Below are positions 13,875-22,428 of a stretch of DNA of 34,760 nucleotides, piece by piece. Source of the DNA: Azospirillum sp. (GTDB lineage Bacteria; Pseudomonadota; Alphaproteobacteria; Azospirillales; Azospirillaceae); contig JAIXTS010000102.1 of assembly GCA_027483805.1 (NCBI GenBank), positions 1-34,760 of the forward strand, in the 5' to 3' direction. Position numbers and translations under genes: made by a program. Positions within the stretch are counted from its first letter, which is position 1; every line of letters starts with the position of its first letter. The notes under the pieces are model-generated. The model saw only the letters and a program-made list of their open reading frames with translations. It had not been told where the DNA came from and searched no databases.

Positions 13875-13920
13875 CATTTCCCCGAATGGCCGGATAATGT
13901 TGTGGCACCTTGCGGCTGTC

Positions 13921-14151
13921 TCACGCAGCGCGGGCAGGCGTTTCGCGCAACAGCAGCAGGGCTTCGGCGACAACATCCATGTGACGGCTTGCGTGCTGGA
14001 TATCATACCCAACGATCCGGCCCTTCTCGTCCAGATCAATCACCAGATCGCGCTCATCATCGACGCGCTGGTCATAGGCATCCACATTGTGGAAGCGCAC
14101 ATACATGCTGTCCGTTGAGGGATCATAGAAGATGGGCGACGTAACGGTCAT
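13921..14151 (-). CDS. DUF2283 domain protein (antitoxin-like)
   Basis: A 76-residue protein with the DUF2283 pattern: FYDPSTDSMYVRF, then ERDLVIDLDEKGRIVGYDIQHAS. These small beta-strand proteins are often encoded beside DUF4258 proteins and are thought to be antitoxins. The ATG overlaps the stop codon of the upstream frame (ATGA, 14148-14151), so it was translated by coupling to that gene. The upstream frame has the shape of a DUF4258 toxin but carries an internal stop, so this may be an orphan antitoxin. DNA binding is not evident. Confidence 0.8.
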   Translation of the reverse strand: MTVTSPIFYDPSTDSMYVRFHNVDAYDQRVDDERDLVIDLDEKGRIVGYDIQHASRHMDVVAEALLLLRETPARAA

Positions 14152-14351
14152 GGCTCGAAGTTCCGGTCCAGGAAGGCGTTATGGACGGTTTCTCCGTCAG
14201 ACAGGGTAACAACACGGATATAGGATTGCAGCTCCCATACCCAACCCCATTATTGCTCACGGCCATCGCCTTGTCTGGCTTTGCGGGCGGGGTTGTTCAG
14301 GACAGCCCGGATCACAAGCGGATCAATCCGTTGACGTTTGGGCTTCCCCAT
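14148..14351 (-). pseudogene. DUF4258-like toxin frame with an in-frame stop codon
   Basis: Reading leftwards from ATG 14351 gives 33 residues (MGKPKRQRIDPLVIRAVL..., ending DGREQ), then TAA at 14252-14250, then 33 more residues in the same frame (WGWVWELQSYIRVVTLSD and GETVHNAFLDRNFEP) and TGA. The second half, with RVVTL-DG-TVHNAF-DR-F, looks like the end of DUF4258 proteins as I know them, and the first half (IDPLVIRAVLNNPAR) fits their start. The frame is unbroken but for the TAA. The stop overlaps the DUF2283 start. There is no strong ribosome site before the ATG. It is too short for the ORF track in either half. Decay by one nonsense mutation is likely; a sequencing error is possible. 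Confidence 0.65.
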
Positions 14352-14427
14352 AGCGGTCAAAGCAAAATATTGCGTCCTCCGAAGGGCGGCGGGGGTAGGC
14401 GGTCCGGTTCATCCCCATCGCCCATTC

Positions 14428-16104
14428 TCAGCCCTGTCCGGCCAGCAAACTTTCCGCCGCCGCGCGCGCCGCCTGGGTGATCTCTGCACCCGACAGCATA
14501 CGGGCCACCTCTTCCAGACGCTCTTCCCGCGACAGGGCCACCACTTCGGTGGCGGTACGGCCGGCGCTGACCTTCTTGCGGACGTTCCAGTGATGGGCGC
14601 CGCGCGCCGCCACCTGCGGGCTGTGGGTGACGACCAGCACCTGCAGGTCATGCTGGCCCAGCCGGGCCAGACGTTCGCCGATGGCGTCGGCCACGGCCCC
14701 GCCCACGCCCGTATCGACCTCGTCGAACACCAGGGTCGGCACCGTGCCTACCTGGGCCAGCACCACCTTGAGCGCCAGCATGAAACGCGCCAGTTCACCG
14801 CCCGAGGCGATCTTGGCCAGCGGACCGGGGGGGGTGCCGGGGTTGGTGGCGACCTGAAAGGCGATGTCGTCGATGCCCGCCGCACTCCACCCTTCCTCAC
14901 CCACCTGTTCGACCTTGGTGGCGAATCGCGCTTTCTCCAGGCGCAGGGGCTTCAGCTCTGCGGCGACCGCCTGATCCATCTTGCCGGCTGCCTTGGCACG
15001 CGCTGCCGAGAGGGCGCGCGCGGCCTCCAGATAGGTGGCCTTGGCCGTTTCGGCCTGGCCTGCCAGCCTGGACAGAAGGTCGCCCTGATCCTCGATCAGG
15101 TTCAGCTTTGCGGCCATGGCAGCGCGCAGGTTCACGAGACCGTCCACATCGGTCCCGTGCTTGCGGCCGGCGGCACGCAGGGCGAACAGACGCTCCTCGA
15201 TCTTGTCCAGGTTGCCGCCATCGCTGTCCATGTCGGCGGCAAAGCCCTGGATGGCGCGCGATGCCTCGCCCACGTCGCTGGCGGCCTGGTCCAGGACGGA
15301 GATGATGGGGTCCAGCTTGCCGCCGGCCTTGTCCGCGATGCGCGACAGGGTGCGCAGCGCCGAGGCCAGAGCGCGCTCCGCCCCGCGTTCGCCCGACAGT
15401 TCGGTGGAGGCCTGGGTGAGGCTCTCGATCAGCTTCTCGCGGTGCTGAAGCACCACGCGTTGTTCGGCCAGGGTCTTTTCCTCGCCTTCCTCCGGCGAGA
15501 GCTGGTCCAGTTCCTCCACCGCGTGGCGTAGATAATCCTCTTCGGCGCGCGCGCGGTTGGCGTCGGCGGCGGCGGTCAGCCTTGCCTGTTCCACCTGCCG
15601 CCAGGCGCGCCAGGATGCAGCCACCTTCTGCCCCTGCACCGCCAGCTGGGCATAATCGTCCAGAAGATCGCGGTGGGTGCGCGGGTCCAGCAGGCCATGG
15701 GTATCGAACTGCCCATGCACCTCCACCAGCGTTTCGCCCAGCCGGCGCAGCAGGGTGACGCCCACCGGCTGATCATTCACGAAACAGCGTGAGCGGCCGT
15801 CACTGGTCAGGGTGCGGCGGATGACCAGCGTATCCTCCACCTCCAGCTCCTGTTCGCGCAGGATGGCGAAGGCGGGGTGTTCGCCACGGCGACCCAGGTC
15901 AAACTCGGCCGTGACGCTTGCCTGTTCACAGCCATGACGGACCAGGGAACTGTCCCCCCGCGCGCCCAGCGCCAGCCCCAGCGCGTCCAGCAGGATGGAC
16001 TTGCCGGCGCCGGTTTCACCGGTCAGCACACACAGACCCGGGTGGAACGCCAATGTCAGGCGTTCGATCAGGACGACGTCGCGGATCGACAGGGTGACAA
16101 GCAT
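14428..16104 (-). CDS. recN: DNA repair protein RecN
   Basis: A 558-residue SMC-like ATPase of double-strand break repair. The N-terminal Walker A GETGAGKS (29-36) follows the typical opening MLVTLSIRDVVLIERLTLAF. A coiled-coil middle (about 160-380, rich in Ala, Glu, Arg and Leu) includes the family segments VEVHGQFDTHGLLDPRTH and LDQLSPEEGEE. The C-terminus has the signature GGELARFMLALK, Walker B LVFDEVDTGVGG and VVTHSPQVAARG. The length is standard. It follows bamD by 27 bases, a conserved alphaproteobacterial pairing. ligA, often next, is absent; the disrupted DUF4258/DUF2283 pair is there instead. Confidence 0.97.
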   Translation of the reverse strand: MLVTLSIRDVVLIERLTLAFHPGLCVLTGETGAGKSILLDALGLALGARGDSSLVRHGCEQASVTAEFDLGRRGEHPAFAILREQELEVEDTLVIRRTLTSDGRSRCFVNDQPVGVTLLRRLGETLVEVHGQFDTHGLLDPRTHRDLLDDYAQLAVQGQKVAASWRAWRQVEQARLTAAADANRARAEEDYLRHAVEELDQLSPEEGEEKTLAEQRVVLQHREKLIESLTQASTELSGERGAERALASALRTLSRIADKAGGKLDPIISVLDQAASDVGEASRAIQGFAADMDSDGGNLDKIEERLFALRAAGRKHGTDVDGLVNLRAAMAAKLNLIEDQGDLLSRLAGQAETAKATYLEAARALSAARAKAAGKMDQAVAAELKPLRLEKARFATKVEQVGEEGWSAAGIDDIAFQVATNPGTPPGPLAKIASGGELARFMLALKVVLAQVGTVPTLVFDEVDTGVGGAVADAIGERLARLGQHDLQVLVVTHSPQVAARGAHHWNVRKKVSAGRTATEVVALSREERLEEVARMLSGAEITQAARAAAESLLAGQG

Positions 16105-16131
16105 GGCGCAGCCGGGGCGTGGTGAAGGGGG

Positions 16132-16959
16132 TCAGAACAGCCAGTCGACAGCCCGCTGGAACAGGGACGGCTTCTCGCCGCGTTCGCTGCGGTTCATCAG
16201 GGCATAGGTGTCCTGGTACCAGACGGAACCGGGATAATTGTGGCCCAGCAGGGCGGCATTGGCCTGCGCCTCTTCCCGGATACCCAGCGCCAGATAGGCT
16301 TCGACCATGCGATGCAGGGCCTCCGGCACATGGCTGGTCGCCTGATACTCGTCGATCACGCGGCGGAAGCGCTTGATGGCGCCCATATATTCGCCGGTGG
16401 CCAGATAGAAGCGCCCAACCTCCATGTCCTTGCCGGCCAGGTGGTCGCGGGTCAGGTCGATCTTCAGGCGCGCATCACGGGCATAGGGGCTGGTCGGGAA
16501 GCGGCGGACCACTTCCTGCAGGTTCTTCAGCGCCTCATACGTCGTATTCTGGTCACGGCGGACATCGCTGATGCGCTCATAATTGCACAAGGCCTTCAGA
16601 TAGAAGGCGTAAGGCGCATTGCGGTTGCCGGGGTGCAGCGCGATGAAACGATCCAGCGTGGTGATCGCGTCGTCATATCTCAGCGCCTGATAGTGCGAAT
16701 AGGCCGCCATCAGCTGCGCGCGCACGGCCCATTGGCTGTAGGGGTGCTGACGCTCGACCTCGTCGAACAGCAGTGCCGCCTTCGTAAAGTTGCGGTTGTC
16801 GATGGCGTTGGACGCCTCGGAATAGATCTGCTCTACCGGCCGCTCCACATAGGGCAGCTCGTCCTTCTTGCCCGAGCAGGCGGCGAGGAACATGAGGGCG
16901 ACCGGCGCCAGATGGCGAAGGACACGGGCGCGGCGGTTCGGACGTTCGGTGCGGAGCAT
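16132..16959 (-). CDS. bamD: Outer membrane assembly lipoprotein BamD
   Basis: A 275-residue lipoprotein of the BAM complex that inserts beta-barrel proteins in the outer membrane. The lipobox LAAC gives Cys28 after a basic start and the hydrophobic LAPVALMFLAAC. The mature part is made of TPR-like helical pairs, with AALLFDEVERQHPYSQWAVRAQL, YDDAITTLDRFIALHPGN, LKNLQEVVRRFPTSPYA and AIKRFRRVIDEY. The track ORF begins at 17037; the ATG at 16959 gives a compact lipoprotein signal and is preferred, with 16986 as an alternative. No strong ribosome site is seen. It precedes recN. Confidence 0.93.
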   Translation of the reverse strand: MLRTERPNRRARVLRHLAPVALMFLAACSGKKDELPYVERPVEQIYSEASNAIDNRNFTKAALLFDEVERQHPYSQWAVRAQLMAAYSHYQALRYDDAITTLDRFIALHPGNRNAPYAFYLKALCNYERISDVRRDQNTTYEALKNLQEVVRRFPTSPYARDARLKIDLTRDHLAGKDMEVGRFYLATGEYMGAIKRFRRVIDEYQATSHVPEALHRMVEAYLALGIREEAQANAALLGHNYPGSVWYQDTYALMNRSERGEKPSLFQRAVDWLF

Positions 16960-17121
16960 CGGCAAGGACAACCAAGCAGCAAGCATGAATGCGGGATGCC
17001 TTATAGCACGCACGGGACCGCGACCGCCAAGCGGCAAACGTCACACGCAGGCACCGAAAGGCGCTTTTCGCGGAGGATGGGGGTGAATCCTGGCGGAACC
17101 ATGGCAGGGGTCGCACCGTTT

Positions 17122-17931
17122 TCAGCGTTTGTACGGGAGCCGCGCCGCCTGCAGCGCGGAATCCGGCCGGTCCGCCAACAGGGCCCTGTCGAAGCGACTG
17201 CGCAGGGTCTCCCCAGCCGCGCCCGGCTGGAAACAGACATGCAGGCTCTTATCCTCCAGCAGACGGCCATTGAAGCGCAGGCCCGTGCGCAAGGGTCGCA
17301 GGTCCGGGTCGGTCGATAACAGGTGCGCCAGGACATTGGCGTCGATCACCACCATGTCCAGCCGCCCGGCTGCCAGCTTGCGCAGGTTGGTGGCGTCATC
17401 GACCGCCGGTTCCACCGTCAGGGTGCCGTCGGCGGCGGCACGGTCGAAGGCATCCGTATTGACATACCCACGCACGGTGCCGATGCGCCGCCCGACCAGA
17501 TCGGAAAGGCTGCGCCATTCCACCGGGGCCGCGACACGTTCGGCAAAGCCCAGCGGACTGCTGCCGATGGGGGCGGACAACAGACATTTGGCCTGGCTGG
17601 CCGCCGTCCGGTATTCCGGGAAATAGCCGCTGTAATCCAGCGCCAGCAGCCCGGTGGCCACGGCCCGCTGCCAGGGCAGGAATTCCACGACCAAGACCAG
17701 ACCGGTCCGGGCCAGCGTACGTTCGACAATGGCCGTGGACAGGCCACGGTTGGGCAGGCCTTCGCCGCTGAAAGGGGGCCAGTCAAGGCTGGATAGCCGG
17801 ACGGTGGTGACCGCGCCGTCAGGGGCAATGTCGGCACGGACCATCGTCGTGGCTGCCACGAGCATCAACAAAGCCATGGCCACGCCCTGCAGGGTGGCTA
17901 GCAGCAGGCTGGGAACGGGCCGTTGCAACAT
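17122..17931 (-). CDS. Periplasmic solute-binding protein (family 3-like), no transporter beside it
   Basis: A 269-residue exported protein with a signal peptide ending near MVRADI. The mature protein has the bacterial solute-binding family 3 layout: VRLSSLDWPPFSGEGLPNRGLSTAIVERTLARTG, the helix VEFLPWQRAVATGLLALDYSGYF, a hinge LSDLVGRRIGTVRGYVNTDAF and the C-terminal NLRKLAAGRLDMVVIDANV. It resembles polar amino acid binding proteins, but no permease or ATPase is adjacent and the ligand is unknown. A good ribosome site (GAGGGTGAG) is present. It sits between lpxC and bamD, behind the lpxC terminator, so it probably has its own promoter. Confidence 0.82.
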   Translation of the reverse strand: MLQRPVPSLLLATLQGVAMALLMLVAATTMVRADIAPDGAVTTVRLSSLDWPPFSGEGLPNRGLSTAIVERTLARTGLVLVVEFLPWQRAVATGLLALDYSGYFPEYRTAASQAKCLLSAPIGSSPLGFAERVAAPVEWRSLSDLVGRRIGTVRGYVNTDAFDRAAADGTLTVEPAVDDATNLRKLAAGRLDMVVIDANVLAHLLSTDPDLRPLRTGLRFNGRLLEDKSLHVCFQPGAAGETLRSRFDRALLADRPDSALQAARLPYKR

Positions 17932-17996
17932 CGCTCACCCTCGGGACGATGGTGATTGTGCCTGATGATGGCGCAAAGGCCAGTGACAGTCCCATG

Positions 17997-18026
17997 AAAA
18001 AAAGGGCGCCGGCATGGCCGACGCCC
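17997..18026 (-). terminator. Intrinsic terminator of lpxC
   Basis: On the minus strand GGGCG-T-CGGC and GCCG-G-CGCCC form a stem around CAT, followed by seven T. It lies 38 bases beyond the lpxC stop codon and separates lpxC from the solute-binding gene. Confidence 0.88.
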
Positions 18027-18063
18027 CCCTGTTCTTGATGATCTGTAGGCGCCGAAAACAGCT

Positions 18064-18957
18064 TTAAGCCACAGCGGCGCGGTTGTCCCAGACTTCCGCA
18101 TCTTCGCGGCGCCAGGCGGTGGTGTCGGCGAACAGGGTGCGCAGGATGGCATTGTTCATGGCATGGCCGGGACGCAGGCCCTGGTAATGGCCCAGGATCG
18201 GACCGCCCGCCAGGTAGAGATCCCCAACCGCATCCAGGATCTTGTGGCGGATGAACTCATCCGCGTGACGCAGCCCGCCGGGATTCAGGACACGATCACC
18301 ATCGATGACCACGGCGTTATCCAGCGACCCACCCAGGCCCAGACCAGCCTTGCGCATGGCCTCGACCTCATGCGCGAAGCCAAAGGTCCGACAATCGGAG
18401 ACTTCCGCCTTGAAAGCACCGTCGGTCAGACGCAGCGATCCCTCCTGTCGACGGATCAGGGCCGTATTCTCATAGATGATCTCGGCCCGGAAGCTGCTGA
18501 CCGGGGCGGGGGACAGGCTGACGACCTTGTCGCCATCCTGCACACGCACGTCCCGGAGCACACGGATCACCCGGCGCGGCTGGTCCTGCTGCTGGATCCC
18601 CGCGCATTCGATCAGGAACACGAAAGGGGCCGAGCTGCCATCCATGATCGGCAGTTCCGGGGCGTCCACCTCCACCACGGCATTGTCGATGTTCAGCCCG
18701 CGCAGGGCCGCCATCAGATGCTCAATGGTGCCAATGGTGGTTCCCTGCTCATTCTTCAGCAGGGTGCAGAGACGCGTATCTGCCACTAGGTCCCAGCGGG
18801 CCGGAATCACGGCCCTGCCGCCGGGTACATCGGTGCGGACAAAGCTGATACCATGGTCGACCGGGGCAGGCCGCAAGGTCATGCGGACGCGGCGCCCCGA
18901 ATGGAGACCGATACCAGCGCAGTTGATCGTGCTCTTGAGCGTCTGTTGCCAGGACAT
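18064..18957 (-). CDS. lpxC: UDP-3-O-acyl-N-acetylglucosamine deacetylase LpxC
   Basis: A 297-residue zinc enzyme catalysing the committed step of lipid A synthesis, removing the N-acetyl group from UDP-3-O-acyl-GlcNAc in the cytoplasm. Zinc ligands are His80 (IEHLMAAL), His238 and Asp242 (IRHKILDAVGDL), and His265 (LRPGHAMN) is the catalytic histidine. The conserved opening KSTINCAGIGLHSG and IMDGSSAPF are present. The track ORF starts 62 codons earlier without family similarity; ATG 18957 is preceded by GGAAAGGGA and is chosen. It lies downstream of ftsZ but behind the ftsZ terminator, with its own leader and its own terminator. Confidence 0.97.
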   Translation of the reverse strand: MSWQQTLKSTINCAGIGLHSGRRVRMTLRPAPVDHGISFVRTDVPGGRAVIPARWDLVADTRLCTLLKNEQGTTIGTIEHLMAALRGLNIDNAVVEVDAPELPIMDGSSAPFVFLIECAGIQQQDQPRRVIRVLRDVRVQDGDKVVSLSPAPVSSFRAEIIYENTALIRRQEGSLRLTDGAFKAEVSDCRTFGFAHEVEAMRKAGLGLGGSLDNAVVIDGDRVLNPGGLRHADEFIRHKILDAVGDLYLAGGPILGHYQGLRPGHAMNNAILRTLFADTTAWRREDAEVWDNRAAVA

Positions 18958-19151
18958 GGGCTTGTCCCTTTCCATCAAATCGACAGTAACGCCCCCTGAT
19001 GCGAAAATCCAGCAGCCGGACCCACATGACCGACCCCTTTTGTCGGGGCCTGAAACGGGGCGCAGCACCATCCCACCTGCGCTGCAATGCGGTACCGCCG
19101 GTTTCCGCAGCCTGAAAATGCCAGAGGTTCTGTCCAGGTACAAATCACTCT

Positions 19152-19183
19152 TTGTTACCGATTGTTACCGGGTGCATCGGTAA
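19152..19183 (-). promoter_or_regulatory. Phased TTGTTACCG repeats upstream of lpxC
   Basis: TTGTTACCG occurs twice at exactly 10-base spacing (19152-19160 and 19162-19170), followed by the inverted half CGGTAA (19178-19183). They lie about 195-225 bases before the lpxC start codon, in the 389-base gap 18958-19346 that otherwise holds only the ftsZ terminator. One-turn spacing suggests a binding site for a regulator on one DNA face. The factor is unknown. Confidence 0.45.
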
Positions 19184-19236
19184 GTGCCTGAAACCTATTC
19201 ATAATTTTGTCTTAAATGTGGCGACACCCAAAAGAG

Positions 19237-19267
19237 AAGGGGCCGGTCCCCGCCGGACCGGCCCCTT
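19237..19267 (-). terminator. Intrinsic terminator of the dcw/ftsZ operon
   Basis: AAGGGGCCGGTCC and its exact reverse complement (13 bases) flank a 5-base loop; on the minus strand the hairpin is followed by CTCTTTT. It lies about 80 bases beyond the ftsZ stop codon. Confidence 0.85.
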
Positions 19268-19346
19268 GTGCAGTGCGATAAGTGTTTGAAACTGAACAAA
19301 GTTCACCGGACCATCCCTCCGCCAGGAAGGCCCGGAGCCCCCTGGC

Positions 19347-21014
19347 TCAGTTGGCCTGACGACGCAGGAAGGCGGGGATGTCCAGCATCTCTTCCTCGCT
19401 GGGCGCGGCCTTGGCCCGTGGTGCCGGTTCGGTCTGGGCCGCCGGCTGCGGGGCCGGGGCGGCCGGACGGGCCTGGCTGTGGAACTGCGGGGCCTGTTGC
19501 GGGGCCGGGGCCGGCATGCGCGGGGCGGCCGGGGCCGGCTGCGGGCTGCTGCCACCGAACAGCTTGTTGAAGAAGCCACGCTTTTCCGGCTGCGGGGCCG
19601 GGGGTACGAACCGTTCCGGCGTCGGCTGACCCGTGCGCGGGGCACCTTCGGCCGCGCGCGGCGGGATGAAGGCGTCGTCGCGGCGGGCGGGGGCGACCGG
19701 GCGCATGTCGGACGGGCGCAACTCATGGGCCGGGGCCGGATGCGGTGCCGTGGCTGCGGCCATGGCGGCCGCGACCTGGGTCTCGGCGGCGTGCTGCTCC
19801 TCGGCGGCCGGGGCCTCTGCCACGGCGGCGCCCGGCATCGGGGCCGGCGTCATCGGGGCGAAGGCGGGGGCCGCTGCTGCGACGCCGGGGATGGCGGCAG
19901 GCTGCAGCGCCGGGCGGGCCGGGATCGGGTTGGCCGGGGCGGGCGGGATGCTGGCGGCGGCTGTGGCGGCGGCGGGCGCCGTGGCCACGCGGCGGCCGGA
20001 CACCACCTGCAGCTGCGGCTGGCCCACGGGCGGACGCTGCTGCACGGCATTGTCGATCCCGGTGGCGACGACGGAGACGCGCATCTTGCCGGACATGCTC
20101 TCGTCGAAGGTGGAGCCGAAGATGATGTTGGCTTCGGGGTCCACCTCGTCCCGGATGCGGTTGGCGGCCTCGTCCACCTCGAACAGGGTCATGTCATGAC
20201 CGCCCGTGATGTTGATCAGCACGCCACGTGCGCCCTTCATGCTGATATCGTCCAGCAGCGGGTTGTTGATGGCAGCCTCGGCGGCATCGATGGCGCGGCG
20301 GTCGCTGTCGGACTCGCCCGTGCCCATCATGGCCTTGCCCATCTCGCTCATGACGGTGCGGATATCGGCGAAGTCCAGGTTGATCAATCCCGGCATGACC
20401 ATCAGGTCGGTCACGCCGCGCACACCGGCATGCAGAACATCGTCGGCCATCTTGAAGGCGTCGGCAAACGTCGTCTTCTCGTTGGCGATGCGGAACAGGT
20501 TCTGGTTCGGGATGATCAGCAGCGTGTCGACATATTGCGCCAGTTCGCTGATACCGCTTTCGGCGGTGCGCATGCGGTGCGCGCCTTCAAAATTGAAGGG
20601 CTTGGTCACCACGCCGACGGTCAGGATGCCCTGTTCACGCGCCGCCCGGGCGATGACGGGGGCGGCCCCGGTGCCGGTGCCACCGCCCATGCCGGCGGTG
20701 ATGAAGCACATGTTGGTGCCCGACAGATGGCCCAGAATCTCTTCCAGCTGTTCCTCGGCGGCGGCCCGGCCCACATCGGGGCGGGAACCGGCACCCAGGC
20801 CACGGGTGATGGTGGAGCCAAGCTGCACCCGCTTGGACGCCAGATTGCCCTGAAGGGCCTGCGCGTCGGTGTTGGCCACCACGAACTCGACCCCTTCCAG
20901 CGCGGAACGGATCATGTTGTTGACGGCGTTGCCACCAGCACCGCCGACACCGAAGACGGTGATGCGGGGCTTGGTCTGCACTTCGACGCTGGGGATACCG
21001 AGTTTGATGCTCAT
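19347..21014 (-). CDS. ftsZ: Cell division GTPase FtsZ
   Basis: A 555-residue tubulin homologue that forms the Z ring. The GTPase core (about 15-320) has [13 protein letters not shown], the tubulin signature GGGTGTG (110-116), [10 protein letters not shown] and the T7 loop NLDFAD (212-217). From about 335 to 540 is a long disordered linker rich in Ala and Pro, as usual in alphaproteobacteria. The conserved C-terminal tail [12 protein letters not shown] should bind FtsA and other tethers. The ATG follows a GAGGAG ribosome site. It lies 120 bases after ftsA and ends the dcw transcript. Confidence 0.98.
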   Translation of the reverse strand: MSIKLGIPSVEVQTKPRITVFGVGGAGGNAVNNMIRSALEGVEFVVANTDAQALQGNLASKRVQLGSTITRGLGAGSRPDVGRAAAEEQLEEILGHLSGTNMCFITAGMGGGTGTGAAPVIARAAREQGILTVGVVTKPFNFEGAHRMRTAESGISELAQYVDTLLIIPNQNLFRIANEKTTFADAFKMADDVLHAGVRGVTDLMVMPGLINLDFADIRTVMSEMGKAMMGTGESDSDRRAIDAAEAAINNPLLDDISMKGARGVLINITGGHDMTLFEVDEAANRIRDEVDPEANIIFGSTFDESMSGKMRVSVVATGIDNAVQQRPPVGQPQLQVVSGRRVATAPAAATAAASIPPAPANPIPARPALQPAAIPGVAAAAPAFAPMTPAPMPGAAVAEAPAAEEQHAAETQVAAAMAAATAPHPAPAHELRPSDMRPVAPARRDDAFIPPRAAEGAPRTGQPTPERFVPPAPQPEKRGFFNKLFGGSSPQPAPAAPRMPAPAPQQAPQFHSQARPAAPAPQPAAQTEPAPRAKAAPSEEEMLDIPAFLRRQAN

Positions 21015-21134
21015 CTGGCGGGACTCCTCTGGCGGGGGGAGGGATTTGGGAAAGGGCGGCGGACGGAGGGGGGCGGGATCAGGCTTTGGCTGCTTATCGG
21101 CGGGCGCTGGGCCTGTGGCCAGGTCTTCGAGGCA

Positions 21135-22415
21135 TCAGAGATTCTCCCGAAGCCAGCCATTGACGCGGCCCCATAATCCCGGTGATTTCTCAGGGATCGG
21201 GGCCAGCGCCGGCATTTCATGGTTCTGCTGCATGGCATAGGCCAGCAGCCCGGCGGCCGATGCGAAGGCGGGGCCGGAAACATTGGTGGCCAGACCGCCG
21301 ATGCGCAACGGGCGGCCCAGGCGGACCTGCTTGTCCAGCACATTGGCGGCCAGATCGCGCACGCCCGACAATTGGCTGGCGCCGCCCGTCAGGACGACGC
21401 GGCGGCCGGCCGCCTTGGCAAAGCCGGAACCGTCCAGGCGGCCATGCACCAGCTCGAAAATCTCTTCCATGCGTGGCTGGATGATGCCGACCAGGAGGGA
21501 TTTCGGCACATGGTTGGTCTGGCCACGCTCCTCCTCGCCCACCTGGGGCACGTCGATCATCTCCCGCTCGTCCGACACGGCGGACACGGCGGAACCGTAA
21601 AGCGTCTTCAGCCGTTCGGCCTGTGCCACCGGCGTGGTCAGGCCGCGGGCAATGTCGTTGGTGACATGGCCGCCGCCCAGGGGGATGCTGTCGCACCAGA
21701 CCATCTTGCCGTCATTGAACACGGCCATGCTGGTGGTGCCGCCGCCCATGTCGATGACGGTGACGCCCAGCTCCATCTCGTCTTCCACCAGACAGGAGAG
21801 GCCGGCGGCATACGGGCTCATGACGAAGCTTTCGACGCCCAGATGGCAGCGGCCGACGCAGGTAGACAGGTTGCGCACCGGGCCGGCGGCGGCCGTCACC
21901 ACATTCATGCGCACGCCCAGGCGTTCGCCCACCATGCCGCGCGGATCGCGGATGCCCTTGGTCCCGTCAATGGCATAGCCGACGGGGATCGAATGGATCA
22001 GTTCGGCGTCGGGCGATACGTCCAGCTTGCGCGCCTCCGCCAGCGCCCGGCGCACATCGCTGTCACCGATCTCCGCCCCGGTCACGGCCGTTTCGGCGAC
22101 CAGGGTCTGGCTTTCCGGCTGCCCGCCCGACAGGCTGACCAGCACCTCGCGGATCTGCTCACCGGCCATGGTTTCGGCAGCATGTACCGTGGTGCCGATG
22201 GCGGTTTCAGCGGCTTCCATATCGACAATGCCGCCCGACCGCACGCCCCGGCTGATCTGGTGGCCGATACCGACCACACGGATGCTGCCGGGGTCGTCGA
22301 CCTTGGCGATGAAGCAGACAACCTTGCTTGACCCCACATCCAGGGCGGCGATGGTGCCGCCGCGCGGGACCTTGCGGGACTTGGTACGGGTGTTGAGGGC
22401 GCCGGGAAATGCCAT
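21135..22415 (-). CDS. ftsA: Cell division protein FtsA
   Basis: A 426-residue actin-like protein that tethers FtsZ to the inner membrane. The phosphate-1 loop AALDVGSSKVVCFIAKVD is at about 24-40, followed by GIVDMEAAETAI, VSLSGGQPESQ in the 1C subdomain, the second phosphate loop VIDMGGGTTSMAVF and VVLTGGASQLSGV. The C-terminus GLWGRVNGWLRENL is the expected amphipathic membrane helix. The track ORF starts 40 codons early; ATG 22415 has a GAGGAAG ribosome site that lies across the end of ftsQ, 13 bases away. That spacing suggests coupled translation. Confidence 0.97.
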   Translation of the reverse strand: MAFPGALNTRTKSRKVPRGGTIAALDVGSSKVVCFIAKVDDPGSIRVVGIGHQISRGVRSGGIVDMEAAETAIGTTVHAAETMAGEQIREVLVSLSGGQPESQTLVAETAVTGAEIGDSDVRRALAEARKLDVSPDAELIHSIPVGYAIDGTKGIRDPRGMVGERLGVRMNVVTAAAGPVRNLSTCVGRCHLGVESFVMSPYAAGLSCLVEDEMELGVTVIDMGGGTTSMAVFNDGKMVWCDSIPLGGGHVTNDIARGLTTPVAQAERLKTLYGSAVSAVSDEREMIDVPQVGEEERGQTNHVPKSLLVGIIQPRMEEIFELVHGRLDGSGFAKAAGRRVVLTGGASQLSGVRDLAANVLDKQVRLGRPLRIGGLATNVSGPAFASAAGLLAYAMQQNHEMPALAPIPEKSPGLWGRVNGWLRENL

Positions 22416-22428
22416 GTTCGCCACTTCC

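Noticed and set aside
13555-13920. CRISPR-like array from repeated TTGACC/GGTCAA units
   Set aside because: The units are inverted hairpins at irregular spacing, not direct repeats with unique spacers.
18958-19143. 62-codon upstream extension of lpxC
   Set aside because: No resemblance to LpxC; the ATG at 18957 has a good ribosome site and the normal family start.
19479-21176. 565-residue plus-strand ORF opposite ftsZ
   Set aside because: Antisense shadow of ftsZ, low-complexity Gly/Arg/His protein with no recognisable domain.
21219-22331. 370-residue plus-strand ORF opposite ftsA
   Set aside because: Shadow of ftsA with no motifs; the same applies to the long plus-strand ORFs opposite murC, ftsW, murD, murF and murE.
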